In this document: piece after piece, positions 6,845-15,991 of the stretch | How positions within the stretch are numbered: position 1 is the first letter of the stretch | Layout: every line of letters starts with the position of its first letter | NCBI GenBank assembly: GCA_004555765.1 | Contig: SFHG01000002.1 | Span: 55,043-119,042, forward strand | Source: Bacteroidales bacterium | Lineage (GTDB): Bacteria > Bacteroidota > Bacteroidia > Bacteroidales > Porphyromonadaceae | Direction of reading: 5' to 3' | DNA length: 64,000 nt | The notes under the pieces: model-generated | What the model saw: only the letters and a program-made list of their open reading frames with translations | Databases searched by the model: none | What the model was told of the DNA's origin: nothing | Made by a program: the position numbers and the translations under genes

Positions 6845-9475
6845 TTAGGCGCTGAGCAGTTCGATGAGCTTCATCACCGCACCCGGGATGCCGTCGGGGT
6901 TCTTGCCGCCTGCCGTGGCAAAGCCGGGCTGACCGCCACCGCCACCTTGGATGAGTTTGGCGGCTTCACGGACTATGGTGCCGGCGTTCATACCTTTGGC
7001 TACGAGCGAATCGGAGAGCATCAGGGTAAGGGTGGCTTTGTCTCCGTCTTTGGAGGCGGCCACGAACGCGAAATCCTCTTCGGCGTGTTCGGCCTTGATG
7101 CCGAAAGCGATGTCTTTGGCCATAGCGGCGGGGACGACACCCATGGGCGTGTGGTAGATGCGGACGCCGTTGGGGCGGACGTCCACGGAGTCCGGGAGTT
7201 TCTTGACCCAGTCGTTCTTTTCTTTCTCTACAAAAGCGGCCACTTCCTTCTTCAAAGCCACATTCTCTTCCTGCATCTTCTCGATGGCGGAGAGGGTACG
7301 GGCGGAGGGGAAGAGCTCGCGGATTTTCCGGAGCTCGTCCTGCATGGCGTAGAGGTACTCTTCGGCACCTACACCCGTCACAGCCGTGATGCGGCGGATG
7401 CCGGAAGCGATGGAGCTCTCGGAGAGGATACGGAACGTCCCGATCATCCCGGTGGAGGGGATATGCGTGCCGCCACAGAGTTCCACAGAGTCGCCGTAGC
7501 GGATGACGCGGACGTCCTCGCCGTACTTTTCGCCAAAAAGAGCCATGGCACCCATGGCTTTGGCTTTCTCGATGGGGACGTGGCGGTGTTCGTCGCGCGG
7601 GTAGTCTGCACGGATCATCTCCGTGACACGCTCTTCGACGCGGCGGATCTCTTCGTCCGTCATCTTGGAGAAATGCGAGAAGTCGAAGCGAAGCTCTTCG
7701 GGCGAGACGAAGGAACCTTTTTGCTCCACGTGGGTACCGAGTACTTCCCTAAGGGCTTCGTGCAGTAGGTGGGTGCCGGAGTGGTTGGCCTCCGTGCGGC
7801 GACGGCGCTCGGTGTCTATCTCGGCGCGGAACGTCTGTGTGGGGTCGTCCGGCAGACGGTCTATGATGGCAATGGGGAGGTTATTCTCGCGGATGGTGTC
7901 GAGGACGTTGATGACCTGCCCGTCTTCCAGACCGCGGAGGGTACCCGTGTCTCCTACCTGTCCGCCCATCTCTGCGTAGAAAGGACTCTCGCCGAGTACG
8001 GCTTGGAGGTGTTTTTTCTTATTCTTGACGACTTCGCGGAACCGTAGGATCGTCGTGTCGCACTCCGTAAGGTCGTAGCCGACGAACTCGGTCTCGCCCT
8101 CGTGGATGCTTACCCAGTCCGTGGCGTCGGTCTTGGCGGCAGAGCGGGCGCGATCCTTCTGCGCCTGCATCGCGTTTGCGAACCCGTCCAAATCCGCACC
8201 CAGACCTTGCTCGGAGAGAATGAGCTCCGTGAGGTCGGCGGGGAACCCGTACGTGTCATAGAGAAGGAAGACCGTCTCGCCTTCGAGGGTCGTCTTGCCT
8301 TCCTGCTTCAGCCGTTCGATGTGACCCTCGAGGAGCTGTATTCCGGTTTCGAGAGTCCGAAGGAAAGACTGCTCTTCCTGCATCAAAACTTTCGAGATGA
8401 TATCCTCCTGAGCCTTGAGCTCGGGGTAGTGTCCGCCCATATTTGCAGAGAGGGTGGGGAGGAGCTTGTACATAAAGGGTTCCTTCTGCCCGAGGAAGGT
8501 GTAGGCATAGCGCACCGCACGTCTGAGGATGCGGCGGATGACGTAGCCGGCCTTGGCATTGGAGGGGAGCTGTCCGTCGGTGACGGAGAAAGCGATGGTG
8601 CGGACGTGGTCGGCGATGACGCGCATAGCGATGTCCGTCTCTTCCTTTTGCCCGTAAGAAAGTCCGGTGAGTGCACTGATCTCCTCAATCAAAGGCTTGA
8701 AGACATCCGTGTCGTAGTTGCTCGTAACACCTTGGAGTGCCATACAGAGCCTTTCGAGTCCCATACCGGTGTCGATGACTTTATTGGGGAGGGGTTCGAG
8801 GTGGCCGTCGGCGAGGCGGCTGAACTGCATAAAGACGAGGTTCCAGATCTCGATGACCTGAGGGTGGTCGTGGTTGACGAGGTCTCTGCCGCTCACCTCT
8901 TCGCGTTCCTTGTCGGAGCGGAGGTCGATGTGGATCTCGGAGCAGGGACCGCAGGGTCCTGTCTCGCCCATCTCCCAAAAGTTGTCGTGCTTATTGCCGT
9001 CGATGATGCGGTCGGAGGGCAAAAGTTTTGACCATATATCGTATGCCTCCTTGTCGCGCTCCAAGCCTTCGTCCGGTGCGCCTTCAAAGATTGTTACGTA
9101 GAGACGGTCTTTGGGGAGCTTGTAGACTTCGGTGAGCAGCTCCCACGCCCAAGGGATCATTTCGGCTTTGAAGTAGTCTCCGAAAGACCAGTTGCCCAAC
9201 ATCTCGAACATCGTGTGGTGGTATGTGTCCTTGCCCACCTCTTCGAGGTCGTTGTGCTTGCCACTCACGCGGAGGCACTTCTGGGAATCGGCGACACGGG
9301 GGTACTTGATCGGAGCATTACCGAGGATGATGTCCTTGAATTGGTTCATCCCTGCGTTCGTGAACATCAGCGTGGGGTCATCCTTGATGACCATCGGAGC
9401 CGAGGGAACTATGTGGTGCCCTTTGCCCTCGAAGAAATCGAGGTAGGCTTGGCGTATTTCGTTTACCGTCATCAT
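6845..9475 (-). CDS. alaS: Alanyl-tRNA synthetase
   Basis: 876 residues, full length. Class II core with FFEGKGHHIVPSAPMV and DDPTLMFTNAGMNQFKD; anticodon-independent Ala recognition region; editing domain with EANHSGTHLLHEAL (HxxxH) and CGGTHIPSTGMIG; C-terminal DHHA1 domain with the glycine-rich stretch ending GGQPGFATAGGKNP. Charges tRNA-Ala and clears misacylated Ser/Gly. The second in-frame ATG (9472) is also possible. Monocistronic by appearance: own -7 element at 9516-9523 and repeat clusters on both sides. Confidence 0.98.
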   Translation of the reverse strand: MMTVNEIRQAYLDFFEGKGHHIVPSAPMVIKDDPTLMFTNAGMNQFKDIILGNAPIKYPRVADSQKCLRVSGKHNDLEEVGKDTYHHTMFEMLGNWSFGDYFKAEMIPWAWELLTEVYKLPKDRLYVTIFEGAPDEGLERDKEAYDIWSKLLPSDRIIDGNKHDNFWEMGETGPCGPCSEIHIDLRSDKEREEVSGRDLVNHDHPQVIEIWNLVFMQFSRLADGHLEPLPNKVIDTGMGLERLCMALQGVTSNYDTDVFKPLIEEISALTGLSYGQKEETDIAMRVIADHVRTIAFSVTDGQLPSNAKAGYVIRRILRRAVRYAYTFLGQKEPFMYKLLPTLSANMGGHYPELKAQEDIISKVLMQEEQSFLRTLETGIQLLEGHIERLKQEGKTTLEGETVFLLYDTYGFPADLTELILSEQGLGADLDGFANAMQAQKDRARSAAKTDATDWVSIHEGETEFVGYDLTECDTTILRFREVVKNKKKHLQAVLGESPFYAEMGGQVGDTGTLRGLEDGQVINVLDTIRENNLPIAIIDRLPDDPTQTFRAEIDTERRRRTEANHSGTHLLHEALREVLGTHVEQKGSFVSPEELRFDFSHFSKMTDEEIRRVEERVTEMIRADYPRDEHRHVPIEKAKAMGAMALFGEKYGEDVRVIRYGDSVELCGGTHIPSTGMIGTFRILSESSIASGIRRITAVTGVGAEEYLYAMQDELRKIRELFPSARTLSAIEKMQEENVALKKEVAAFVEKEKNDWVKKLPDSVDVRPNGVRIYHTPMGVVPAAMAKDIAFGIKAEHAEEDFAFVAASKDGDKATLTLMLSDSLVAKGMNAGTIVREAAKLIQGGGGGQPGFATAGGKNPDGIPGAVMKLIELLSA

Positions 9476-9515
9476 ATCTGTGTGTAGAGCGTATGTGTTG
9501 CTTTTTTACAGGTTA

Positions 9516-9523
9516 CAAAAGTA
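9516..9523 (-). promoter_or_regulatory. -7 promoter element of alaS
   Basis: Minus strand TACTTTTG fits TAnnTTTG, 40 bp upstream of the alaS ATG. No convincing -33 box. Confidence 0.5.
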
Positions 9524-9559
9524 CCAATTTTTCTCCGCACCCTGCAGCCCGGGCAAACG

Positions 9560-9640
9560 GGGTACGTACCGACGCAAAAACTCCGGCCCGTATCTCTTCC
9601 CCAAAAGACCCGTACCGGATGTCTGCGCTATGTCCGTACC
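9560..9640. repeat. Palindromic repeat cluster between manC and alaS
   Basis: Units GGGGTACGTACCGA, GGCCCGTATCTC, GACCCGTACCGG and GTCCGTACC; it ends 8 bp from the manC stop. Confidence 0.85.
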
Positions 9641-9647
9641 AAATCGA

Positions 9648-10736
9648 CTACTCCGCTCCGGTCTCTTTGGCGTAGCGCTTGAGGAGGTCGTGGAGGCGGG
9701 CTTCGTCTCCCTTCGGGGCAATGAAGAGGATGTCGTCCGTGTCGATGACGACGTAGTCTTTGAGGCCGATGGCGATGGTTTTTTTCCCGGGACGGGTAGT
9801 GCGGATGATGGTGTCCGGGGAGTCCTCTCTGAATATGCAGCTGGCGTCTTTGAGCTCGATCCGCTCTTCGAGACGCTGGAGACTGTTCCAGGTGCCGACA
9901 TCGTCCCAACCGAAGTCCCCGAGGACGCACGAGACGTTGTCCGCCTTTTCCATGACACCGTAGTCGATGGAGATTGAGGGACTATTCACGAAGGCTTCGC
10001 GTACGCTCTCTGCGGCACCTGCACGGTTGAAGTCTTTTATCTCCGCAAAGTGAACCGCCACCTCGGGGAGATATTTTTCGAGGGCGGCCACTATGGTGGA
10101 TGCTTTCCAGACGAACATCCCCGAGTTCCAGAGGTTGTTCCCGGACAGGAGCAGTTGCTTTGCCTCCTCATAGTCCGGCTTCTCCTTGAAGCGGCTTACC
10201 TTACCGATGCCTTCCTTGTGGAGACGCTCAGGGTCGACTTCGATGTATCCGTATCCCGTGGCAGGGTATGTGGGCTTGATACCGATCGTGAGCAGTTCGT
10301 CGTGTGTGGCGGCGTACTCTATGGCTTGGTTGAGGGTCTCGGTGAACCGTCTCTCGTCTCCTATGTAGTGGTCGGACGGGGTGATGACCATAACCGCTTC
10401 GGGGTCGATGGCAAAGACCTTGTAAGCCGCGTAAGCGATGGCGGGTGCGGTATTGCGTCGCTCTGGCTCCGTGAGGACTTGGGACGGTGAGAGGGCCGGG
10501 ACGAGGCGCAGGGTTTGCTCCTCAAACTTCTCGCCCGTCATCACGAGAAAATGGTCGAAAGGTGCGACCCCTTCAAAGCGGTCGCACGTCTCTTCAAGCA
10601 TCGTCTTGCCGGAGCCGAGGATGTCGAGAAATTGCTTGGGCTTCTCCGATCGGCTGATGGGCCAGAAGCGCGAGCCTATACCGCCCGCCATAATGACGCA
10701 GTAGGCGGCGGGGTTGTGTACGATCGTACTTTTCAT
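9648..10736 (-). CDS. manC: Mannose-1-phosphate guanylyltransferase
   Basis: 362 residues from the ATG at 10736 (MKSTIVHNPAAYCVIMAGG), which forms an ATGA overlap with the stop of the upstream 5'-nucleotidase gene. Makes GDP-mannose from mannose-1-P and GTP for glycan synthesis. The nucleotide-binding signature GGIGSRFWPISRSEKPKQFL is intact, with VITPSDHYIGDE, GIKPTYPATGYGYIEVD and LWNSGMFVWKAS downstream. It is the short form, without the phosphomannose isomerase cupin extension. Fits with the sugar nucleotide, glycosyltransferase and GH125 genes in the window. Confidence 0.95.
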   Translation of the reverse strand: MKSTIVHNPAAYCVIMAGGIGSRFWPISRSEKPKQFLDILGSGKTMLEETCDRFEGVAPFDHFLVMTGEKFEEQTLRLVPALSPSQVLTEPERRNTAPAIAYAAYKVFAIDPEAVMVITPSDHYIGDERRFTETLNQAIEYAATHDELLTIGIKPTYPATGYGYIEVDPERLHKEGIGKVSRFKEKPDYEEAKQLLLSGNNLWNSGMFVWKASTIVAALEKYLPEVAVHFAEIKDFNRAGAAESVREAFVNSPSISIDYGVMEKADNVSCVLGDFGWDDVGTWNSLQRLEERIELKDASCIFREDSPDTIIRTTRPGKKTIAIGLKDYVVIDTDDILFIAPKGDEARLHDLLKRYAKETGAE

Positions 10737-12514
10737 TTCTTTTTGCCGTTGGTGTCTTGCAAGTCGTATAGAGCCTTGCTGTCTCTTAGGACGGCCGGGC
10801 GTGTCCACACATCCGGGATCAGCCTCCAAGAGGAGATGATGCGGGGCTCGTAGGGGTTATGTGCGGAGAGGAAATCGCCGACGAAACGCCGCATATCCTT
10901 ATACTCTGCCCGGACAAGTCTCCCCGGCAGGGAATCCGGCGGGATGCCGGCTCCGGTCTCGGACGTGAGGAGGCCGCCCCCGCCGCTGCCCCGGTACGAG
11001 TTAAGGACGACGAGATAGTCCGAGTCCGGACTGAATGTCCGTACGGTATCGGCTTTGATCACCGTCGATATGTGGACGCGCTCTCCGCGGGGGCGGGAGA
11101 GGTCGACGACATAATCGAGACCGGCTGCCGTGTCGAAGTTGAAGATCGGCTCCGCTAAGGGCAAATAGACTCCCCCTCTCTTACGCTCGTCGATGATGAG
11201 CATAGGGTCGGAGGCAGACGACATCGTGTGAAAATAGCGCCCGTAGCTCTCTTCGAGGTAATTCTTTATCTCGGAGCCTTTGAGCCGCATAAGATAGAGC
11301 ATATTCTCGTAGCGGTAGAGCTTGAAGAGGTCTTTCCTCAATACCTTGCCTGCCGGCACGCTTACCTCGTCGCTCAGGGGTGCCGTCATAGAGACATCCG
11401 CCTCCGGGAATACGGAGAGCTGAGACTGCTGGATGAGGTCGATGAATGTATTGGGTCCGAAGAGCGCGCCTCTGCTGTCAAGAGGTGCCGTAAGCTCACC
11501 CACGGGCTCGGAGACATACCGCTTGACGGCATTGAGCTGAGGGGTGAAGTTTTGGACGAAAGAGGGGTCTGCGGTGTACTCCCCAAGATTCAGGAGCTCG
11601 GGCTTGAGGGAGACGGCAGTGTGTCCGTCTTTGGTCGCGAATGTGACCGTGGCATGAGAGAGGAAGAGTCCTCCACCGCCGGGATTGAGGAGGTAGGTCT
11701 TGGTACCGTCTTCGTGGGTTACGGAGTCGACATTGACGCGGTGGTCGTGACCGGAGAGTATGAGGTCGATCTCGGGCACGGCACGAGCCAAGTCATAGCC
11801 GACATTAGCGGCAAGCGAATCGCTCTTTTCGTCGGGGTTGCCGCTGCCGGAGTGTATGAGGGCGATAAAGAGATCCGGCTCCTGCTCCAAAATCTCGGGG
11901 AGAAGTCTTTTGGCCGTCGCGATCTGATCCTCGAAATAGATGCCACTGATGAGGTAAGGAGGCAGGTTATGGACCAAAGACGGGGTCGTAAGTCCGAGGA
12001 CGGCTATTTTCCTGCCCCCTTTTCGGATGAAGGCATACGGTTTGAAATAGGGCGTATGGCTGACCGTGTCGCTTACGGCGTTTGCGGCGAGTAGGGGGAA
12101 AGAGGTCTCCCTGCTGAAGCGGTCGTACACGGAGTGTCCCGTCTCGAAGTCGTGGTTGCCGACCGTCATCGCGTCGTACTGCATAAAAGTGAGTACCTGA
12201 GCCGCGAAGTGCTTGGAGAGGGTATCGACGTAGTTGTAGTAGTACACCGAGGGCTCTCCCTGCAGGAGGTCGCCGCCGTCAAGGAGGAGGACTTCGGAAC
12301 CCGACTTGCGGTACGAGGCGACGATGGAAGAGACGCGCGAAAGTCCGCCTGCCGCGTCTCCGCCGTTCACGAGGTCTTCGGTGAGAATATTACCATGGAC
12401 GTCGGAGGTGTGGAAGATCTCCAGAACCTCCGTCTCAGAGCCGCCTTTGTCCCGGCAACCGGAGGCAAAGAGGGCGGAGAGGACGAGTATGGGGAGAAAG
12501 TGGCGAAATCTCAT
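10733..12514 (-). CDS. 5'-nucleotidase/UshA-like metallophosphoesterase lipoprotein
   Basis: 593 residues. Lipoprotein signal with lipobox (VLSALFASGC). Calcineurin-like phosphoesterase motifs: FHTSDVHGNI, LLLDGGDLLQG, VGNHDFETG, ALIHSGSG and LSGHDHRVNVD, followed by a C-terminal 5'-nucleotidase domain with NTFIDLIQQSQLSVFPEADV and YLVVLNSYRGSGGGGLLT. Expected to dephosphorylate nucleotides or 2',3'-cyclic nucleotides outside the cytoplasm, salvaging phosphate and nucleosides. Many Bacteroidota split the two domains over two genes; here both are present. Translationally coupled to the downstream manC, a pairing with no obvious metabolic logic. Confidence 0.9.
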   Translation of the reverse strand: MRFRHFLPILVLSALFASGCRDKGGSETEVLEIFHTSDVHGNILTEDLVNGGDAAGGLSRVSSIVASYRKSGSEVLLLDGGDLLQGEPSVYYYNYVDTLSKHFAAQVLTFMQYDAMTVGNHDFETGHSVYDRFSRETSFPLLAANAVSDTVSHTPYFKPYAFIRKGGRKIAVLGLTTPSLVHNLPPYLISGIYFEDQIATAKRLLPEILEQEPDLFIALIHSGSGNPDEKSDSLAANVGYDLARAVPEIDLILSGHDHRVNVDSVTHEDGTKTYLLNPGGGGLFLSHATVTFATKDGHTAVSLKPELLNLGEYTADPSFVQNFTPQLNAVKRYVSEPVGELTAPLDSRGALFGPNTFIDLIQQSQLSVFPEADVSMTAPLSDEVSVPAGKVLRKDLFKLYRYENMLYLMRLKGSEIKNYLEESYGRYFHTMSSASDPMLIIDERKRGGVYLPLAEPIFNFDTAAGLDYVVDLSRPRGERVHISTVIKADTVRTFSPDSDYLVVLNSYRGSGGGGLLTSETGAGIPPDSLPGRLVRAEYKDMRRFVGDFLSAHNPYEPRIISSWRLIPDVWTRPAVLRDSKALYDLQDTNGKKK

Positions 12515-12531
12515 AAGTTAAAGCGTGCTGT

Positions 12532-12641
12532 GGGTACGTGAGCCCGTTTTTCACGGGGTACGTACCAAAAAGATTTTCCCGGTACGTGTGCGGGTAAAGT
12601 CCGGGTCTGTGCAAAAACTTCTTCCCGGTACGGTCGAAATT
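12532..12641. repeat. Palindromic repeat cluster between DPP11 and the 5'-nucleotidase
   Basis: Units GGGTACGTGAG, GGGGTACGTACC, CCGGTACGTGTG, GGGTCTGTGC and CCGGTACGG; runs up to the DPP11 stop codon. Confidence 0.85.
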
Positions 12642-14802
12642 ATCTCAGGAGATCAAGCTCGGAGACGATGCGGTCGGCACCCAGGATTTGGTCAAGGACG
12701 AAGACCACGTAGCGCACGTCACAGATGATGCTTCTCTGGTAGTCGGGCAGGTAGATGATGTCGCCGCCGACGCCTTCCCAGTTGCGGTCGAAGTTGAGTC
12801 CGACGAGGTGACCTTCGCCGTTAATGACGGGAGAGCCGGAGTTGCCACCCGTGGTGTGGGTCGTGGCGATGAAGTCCACAGGCAGGCGCCCGTCGGGCAT
12901 CGTGTAGCCTTTTTGCCAAGGTCCGGGGGCGAGCTTCTCGCGGACAATCTCGGGAAGGTCGTACTCATAATTGCCGGGGATATACTTCTCGAGCACACCC
13001 GCTGCGCTGGTAAAGGAACCGTAGTAGACGTCGTCACGGGGTGAGTAGCCTTTCACTTGACCGAAAGTGTAGCGAAGTGTGAGGTTGGCGTCCGGCCACA
13101 TCGTCTCCTCTCCGTATAGGTTCATCAGTCCCTTGACGTAAATTTGCTTGAGGTCTCTGAGAATGGAGGTGTAGTGGTCGAGGGGTTTCTTAGTCTCTTC
13201 AAGTGCTGTCCTCACCGAGAGGGCGAGTTGCACGGCGGGGTCTTGGGTGTAAGCCTCATAGGTCAGCCCTTTTTGGAGCGCGGACTTCAGGAGCGCACGG
13301 TCGCGGTAAAGGGTGCGGGCGAAAAGAATCTCTGTGTACCGATCGGTGTCCGTTATGAGGTCGAAGATGCCGGAGCTCTTGTCCCGTTCTTTGAATGCCC
13401 TGATCATCGCTTTGGAGACCTTGAGATCCACGGCGGCGTTGTAGTCTTTATTGAAAAAACGGTCGTACTTTTCCGAAAGCCATTTTTCGGGGAAAGTGGG
13501 GTCGGTTTGCGCCTTCAGCAGTTCCTCTTTGGTGAGCAAAGGGATGCCGGTGATTTCGACCCCGCGTTTGAGACCCTCGTTCACGAGGTTGTAGGCGTAT
13601 TTGTAGGGTGCCATCTCCTCCACTAACGCCGTGATCTTGTCCATCGCGGCTATGTATTCGCTCTTGCCGTTTTTCAGAGCCCACTCTTTGAGACGGTTCA
13701 TCTCTGCCTGCTTCTGTCCCACGAAGTCTTTTTTGGCGATGGCCCAGTTGGAGCCGACGGAGCGTTTGTGTGCGTTCTCACTCGAGGCGTACTTGGCGGC
13801 GTACTGGATATTGACTTTCTCGTCCGCTTTCATAAGCGCAAGCATCTCGCGCTCACGGATCTCGCGCATCTCGATGATCACGGCGTTATCCGTGTCGCGG
13901 AAGAGTTCCACCTCCGGCGCGGTATAGAAGTGGCGTGTCGTCCCCGGGTGTCCCATAATCATCACGAAGTCGTTCTTCTTAATGCCGCGGAGGTCTACTT
14001 TGAAGTATTTCTTCGGTTTGAGGGGGACGTTATCTTTGGCGTATTTGGCGGGTGAGCCATCGGGTGCGGTGTAGATGCGGAAGACGCTGAAGTCGCCGCT
14101 GTGACGGGGCCAGGTCCAGTTGTCTGTGTCGGCACCGAACTTCCCAATGGCGGACTGAGGTGCCGCCACAAGCCGTATGTCTTCATAGACGCGGCGGATG
14201 AAGAGGTAAAACTTATTCCCCTCGAAAAATGGTAGGAGGTCGAGCCGAAGTCCTTTCGTCTCCTCGCCCCGCTCTTCCGTGTACCACGCTTTGGCGACTG
14301 CGGAGAGGTAGTCCTTGGAGAGTGTCTTCATCGGGTCGGTGTCTCCGTGTGCCCGGGTGTAACGCGCCACGAAGTCTGTGACGTCGATGACCTCTTCGGT
14401 GAAGATGACATCCATCCCGGGGTTGGGCAGTTCGTCCGCGAGAGTGGGTGCCACGAAGCCGTCCCTGAGGTAGTTATGCTCAAGGGAGGAGTGGTTCTGA
14501 ATCGCGTCATACCCGCAGTGGTGGTTCGTGAAAACGAGCCCCCGGTCGGAGACGACTTCGCCCGTACAGCCGCCGTCGAAGAGTACCACAGCCTGCGAGA
14601 GTGAGGGATTGGAGAGGTCGGGGGAGTAGATTTCTTCAGGGCTGAGCTTGAGTCCGAGCGATTGCATACGCTCGTAGTTTTGTTCTTTGAGAAGCGGCAA
14701 CATCCACATCCCTCCGTCGGCATAAAGCGAGAAGGAGGAGAGGAAAAACGTGGTGATAAAACCGAGGGTAAGAATGCTTTTTCGTGTGGTCTTTCCGTTC
14801 AT
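12640..14802 (-). CDS. dpp11: S46 family dipeptidyl-peptidase, DPP11-type (Asp/Glu-specific)
   Basis: 720 residues with signal peptide (FITTFFLSSFSLYADGG). Serine peptidase of family S46: FTNHHCGYDAIQ (catalytic His at 94/95 by my count), DTDNWTWPRHSGDFSVF with Asp227, and TTGGNSGSPV with Ser655. Position 673, in LNFDRNWEGVGGD, is Arg. In Porphyromonas, Arg at 673 marks DPP11, which releases dipeptides with acidic P1 residues, while DPP7 has Gly there. Ser655, Asp227 and Arg673 match the DPP11 numbering I recall, so acidic specificity is a good inference. Periplasmic; feeds dipeptides to an amino-acid-fermenting cell. It follows the CYTH gene by 12 bp. Confidence 0.95.
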   Translation of the reverse strand: MNGKTTRKSILTLGFITTFFLSSFSLYADGGMWMLPLLKEQNYERMQSLGLKLSPEEIYSPDLSNPSLSQAVVLFDGGCTGEVVSDRGLVFTNHHCGYDAIQNHSSLEHNYLRDGFVAPTLADELPNPGMDVIFTEEVIDVTDFVARYTRAHGDTDPMKTLSKDYLSAVAKAWYTEERGEETKGLRLDLLPFFEGNKFYLFIRRVYEDIRLVAAPQSAIGKFGADTDNWTWPRHSGDFSVFRIYTAPDGSPAKYAKDNVPLKPKKYFKVDLRGIKKNDFVMIMGHPGTTRHFYTAPEVELFRDTDNAVIIEMREIREREMLALMKADEKVNIQYAAKYASSENAHKRSVGSNWAIAKKDFVGQKQAEMNRLKEWALKNGKSEYIAAMDKITALVEEMAPYKYAYNLVNEGLKRGVEITGIPLLTKEELLKAQTDPTFPEKWLSEKYDRFFNKDYNAAVDLKVSKAMIRAFKERDKSSGIFDLITDTDRYTEILFARTLYRDRALLKSALQKGLTYEAYTQDPAVQLALSVRTALEETKKPLDHYTSILRDLKQIYVKGLMNLYGEETMWPDANLTLRYTFGQVKGYSPRDDVYYGSFTSAAGVLEKYIPGNYEYDLPEIVREKLAPGPWQKGYTMPDGRLPVDFIATTHTTGGNSGSPVINGEGHLVGLNFDRNWEGVGGDIIYLPDYQRSIICDVRYVVFVLDQILGADRIVSELDLLR

Positions 14803-14814
14803 GGCGAAAGGGGG

Positions 14815-15300
14815 TTATTTTGGGGTCCAAGAGGTGTAGGGGTGAATGGCGAGGTTCGAGGAGAGGTATGCGGGATCATCGGAGACTTCTCTGCCGATCC
14901 ACTCGGGGAGGTCGACCGGCGTGTCGAAGCTCGGCAGCTCTACTTCCGCCATAATGAGCCCTTCGTTTTCGTCTTCAAAGAAATCCACCTCCCAAGTCAC
15001 TTCGCCTATCTTAAAGACATGGCGCTGTTTTTTTACCGATCCGAGCGTCGAAAAGCTCATCATCCGGAGAGCGTCGTCTACGGGGATTTCGTACTCGAAC
15101 TCGTCCCTTACGGCGATGTTGCCGCCCGGGGTGATGCGTTTGATGGTGAGGAATGCTTTCGTGTCGTCGGTGACGCGGATGCGCACGCTCAAGCCCTCGC
15201 TATTGACAAGGTAGGCTTGGCGCATATGGAGGACGCGATCCGAGTCCGGTAGCGTCGCCCCCTCCTTGAGGAGAAACCTTCTCTCTATCTCTACTCCCAT
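14815..15300 (-). CDS. CYTH-domain (triphosphate tunnel metalloenzyme) protein
   Basis: 161 residues. N-terminal GVEIERRFLLKEG is the EIExKF signature; alternating charged strands (VRIRVTDDTKAFLTIKR, RDEFEYEIP, KQRHVFKIGEVTWEVDFF, GLIMAEVELPS) line the triphosphate tunnel. Relatives hydrolyse inorganic triphosphate or act on nucleotide triphosphates; the exact substrate cannot be read from sequence. Lies 8 bp after vapD and 12 bp before the DPP11 gene, so all may share a transcript. Confidence 0.9.
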   Translation of the reverse strand: MGVEIERRFLLKEGATLPDSDRVLHMRQAYLVNSEGLSVRIRVTDDTKAFLTIKRITPGGNIAVRDEFEYEIPVDDALRMMSFSTLGSVKKQRHVFKIGEVTWEVDFFEDENEGLIMAEVELPSFDTPVDLPEWIGREVSDDPAYLSSNLAIHPYTSWTPK

Positions 15301-15308
15301 AGTCGGTG

Positions 15309-15593
15309 TTACTTTTGGAAAAAAGAAGTAAAATCACTCCAATCTTCAATCCTAAATGCCCTAATATCTCTTACAGACAGCCTAAACCACTCCATACTCT
15401 TTAGCTTAAGAATGGCTTGCATTAGATTGGACATATCCTGGTTTTCGGTTATATAGACGCTTCCTTGGACATTGAAAAAAGCGAATTCTCTCAATGTCCT
15501 TTTTATGTCATAGTATGCGTTTGTAAAACCGGTCTCAGAGCCGTAATATTTCTTTAAGCTACTAATTTCCAAATCAAATGTAATCGCAAACAT
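15309..15593 (-). CDS. vapD: VapD-family endoribonuclease (putative toxin)
   Basis: 94 residues covering the whole VapD fold: MFAITFDLEISSLKKYYG, NAYYDIKRTLREFAFFNVQG, SVYITENQDMSNLMQAI, EWFRLSVRDIRAFRIEDWSDF. VapD proteins have a Cas2-like ferredoxin fold and ribonuclease activity; some are toxins paired with VapX. Here it starts 2 bp after a 64-residue gene, a typical antitoxin-toxin layout. The DNA is clearly more AT-rich than the genes on either side, which suggests recent acquisition. Confidence 0.85.
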   Translation of the reverse strand: MFAITFDLEISSLKKYYGSETGFTNAYYDIKRTLREFAFFNVQGSVYITENQDMSNLMQAILKLKSMEWFRLSVRDIRAFRIEDWSDFTSFFQK

Positions 15594-15595
15594 AA

Positions 15596-15790
15596 TTAAT
15601 GGAGGGGAATGAAGTAGCGGGCATCCCCGAAATAGATTCGTCCGAGCATATCAACGAGCGAGAGCACAACCCCTCGGAAAGGATTCTGCTCGACATCGAT
15701 GATTTCGCCTTCGACCCATTGGTCAAGTCCTGTGAGTTCGGGACTTACTTTGGCTTTGTCTCCTACTTTAAGTTCTGCTGTCTTATCCAT
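15596..15790 (-). CDS. Small protein upstream of vapD, possible antitoxin
   Basis: 64 residues: MDKTAELKVGDKAKVSPELT then EGEIIDVEQNPFRGVVLSLV and GRIYFGDARYFIPLH. It reads like a small SH3/KOW-type beta barrel; I do not recognise a named family. Position directly before vapD, 2-bp gap and a private -7 element suggest a VapX-type partner, but this is inference from layout only. AT-richer than the neighbourhood, like vapD. Confidence 0.72.
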   Translation of the reverse strand: MDKTAELKVGDKAKVSPELTGLDQWVEGEIIDVEQNPFRGVVLSLVDMLGRIYFGDARYFIPLH

Positions 15791-15816
15791 AATCGGTCTA
15801 TGACTTGTCTTAAGTA

Positions 15817-15824
15817 CAAAGGTA
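15817..15824 (-). promoter_or_regulatory. -7 promoter element of the vapD module
   Basis: Minus strand TACCTTTG (TAnnTTTG consensus), 26 bp upstream of the 64-residue gene. Confidence 0.5.
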
Positions 15825-15875
15825 CTGATTTTATTTGCTTGTGCATAGCGGAGCCATAGAAGGGCATCCGGACGG

Positions 15876-15957
15876 GGTACAGACCAAGCGCATCGCGCCG
15901 GTCTGTACCGGAAGAGAAAAAGACCCGTACCGGGGATTCTTTCCCGGTCTGTACCTC
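15876..15957. repeat. Palindromic repeat cluster between purL and the vapD module
   Basis: Perfect inverted pair GGTACAGACC (15876-15885) / GGTCTGTACC (15900-15909), then CCCGTACCGGGG and CCGGTCTGTACC. Confidence 0.88.
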
Positions 15958-15991
15958 CTTGTTACGTGGATAAGGTGGCGAAAATAAGAGA

